From NCBI GenBank assembly GCA_002631855.1, contig NTLF01000017.1, positions 673,221-737,220 on the forward strand: a DNA stretch of 64,000 bases, in the 5' to 3' direction. Below, piece by piece: positions 63,986 through 64,000 of the stretch. Every line of letters begins with the position of its first letter. Within the stretch, counting starts at the first letter, position 1. The DNA comes from Zunongwangia sp. ESRF-bin46 (GTDB taxonomy: Bacteria > Bacteroidota > Bacteroidia > Flavobacteriales > Flavobacteriaceae). A model generated the notes under the pieces. That model was not told the origin of the DNA. It worked only from the letters and a program-made list of their open reading frames with translations, and searched no databases. The translations under genes and the position numbers were made by a program.

Positions 63986-63999
63986 GCACTACACACAAC
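63986..63999 (-). repeat. Right inverted repeat flanking the CBS-HEPN gene
   Basis: GCACTACACACAAC begins one base after the stop codon and is the reverse complement of the left repeat with one mismatch. The element may continue past the window edge. Confidence 0.75.
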
Positions 64000-64000
64000 A

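Noticed and set aside
62951..64000. Standard integron cassette (attC site)
   Set aside because: The GTTAGT/ACTAAC arms are in the opposite order to attC core sites and the RYYYAAC/GTTRRRY consensus is not met; no integrase is present.

Overview
The window reads as chromosomal DNA of a marine-type member of the Flavobacteriaceae (Bacteroidota). The signs are AT-rich DNA, TAnnTTTG-type -7 promoter elements, a type IX secretion sorting tail on one exported enzyme, a bacillithiol enzyme (BshC), a long-form GAPDH, and gene neighbourhoods such as parA-parB-DUF5683-dapB-lepB-wbqC. No rRNA, CRISPR array, insertion sequence or prophage was seen. There is one tRNA (Pro, anticodon GGG).

Layout. 1-5149 (minus): a partial DUF6913 gene, ligA, an AqpZ-type aquaporin, a LOG-family hydrolase, prmC and a GNAT acetyltransferase. 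5177-7794 (plus): ribD, a DMT transporter and a YigZ/IMPACT protein, a run that uses GTG, TTG and apparently ATT as start codons. 7791-14003: a thioesterase, dnaA, a low-molecular-weight tyrosine phosphatase, a T9SS-exported sugar dehydrogenase-like protein, an RsmI-like methyltransferase and two tandem lysozyme-like paralogues. 14309-16645 (minus): mltG, a GNAT and dapF. 16776-27465 (plus): a DegP/Q protease, long-form GAPDH, a GNAT, trmD, a TPR histidine kinase with its LytTR response regulator, a DUF805 membrane protein and an 890-aa HEXXH protein with YD-like repeats. After the tRNA and a DUF4168 protein comes a three-gene biotin-dependent acyl-CoA (probably propionyl-CoA) carboxylase operon (28307-31799, minus), then yebC.

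32720-36958 looks like an acquired block. It holds a secreted cupin and a BBE-type flavoprotein, both richer in GC than their surroundings, and a TPR/LuxR-type regulator. A 34-bp perfect palindrome at its right edge may be the displaced terminator of yebC. 37037-44534 carries a lipoprotein sugar dehydrogenase with a cytochrome c partner, udk, a DivIC/FtsB-like gene and both subunits of methylmalonyl-CoA mutase. With the carboxylase this gives most of the propionyl-CoA to succinyl-CoA route. The mutase pair is interrupted by a very AT-rich unknown membrane gene, and its small subunit carries an in-frame copy of a short palindromic repeat. 44604-58951 is mostly core: a dienoyl-CoA reductase-type SDR, M16 peptidase, the parAB-lepB cluster, bshC, an M14 peptidase and an MBL-fold lipoprotein.

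58968-64000 is the most unusual part. It has a 16-bp hairpin just before an HTH-membrane protein, a tandem TGTCGG repeat, an NTF2-like/beta-lactamase-type serine hydrolase, a small HEFAH-motif membrane protein, and a 577-bp non-coding stretch with GTCA repeats at exact 10-bp spacing. It continues with two near-identical promoter modules, an unknown lipoprotein gene, and a CBS-HEPN fusion gene bracketed by 14-bp inverted repeats that looks like a single-gene cassette.

All family assignments come from reading motifs. No database search was possible, so residue numbers are hand counts and promoter calls are motif matches only.
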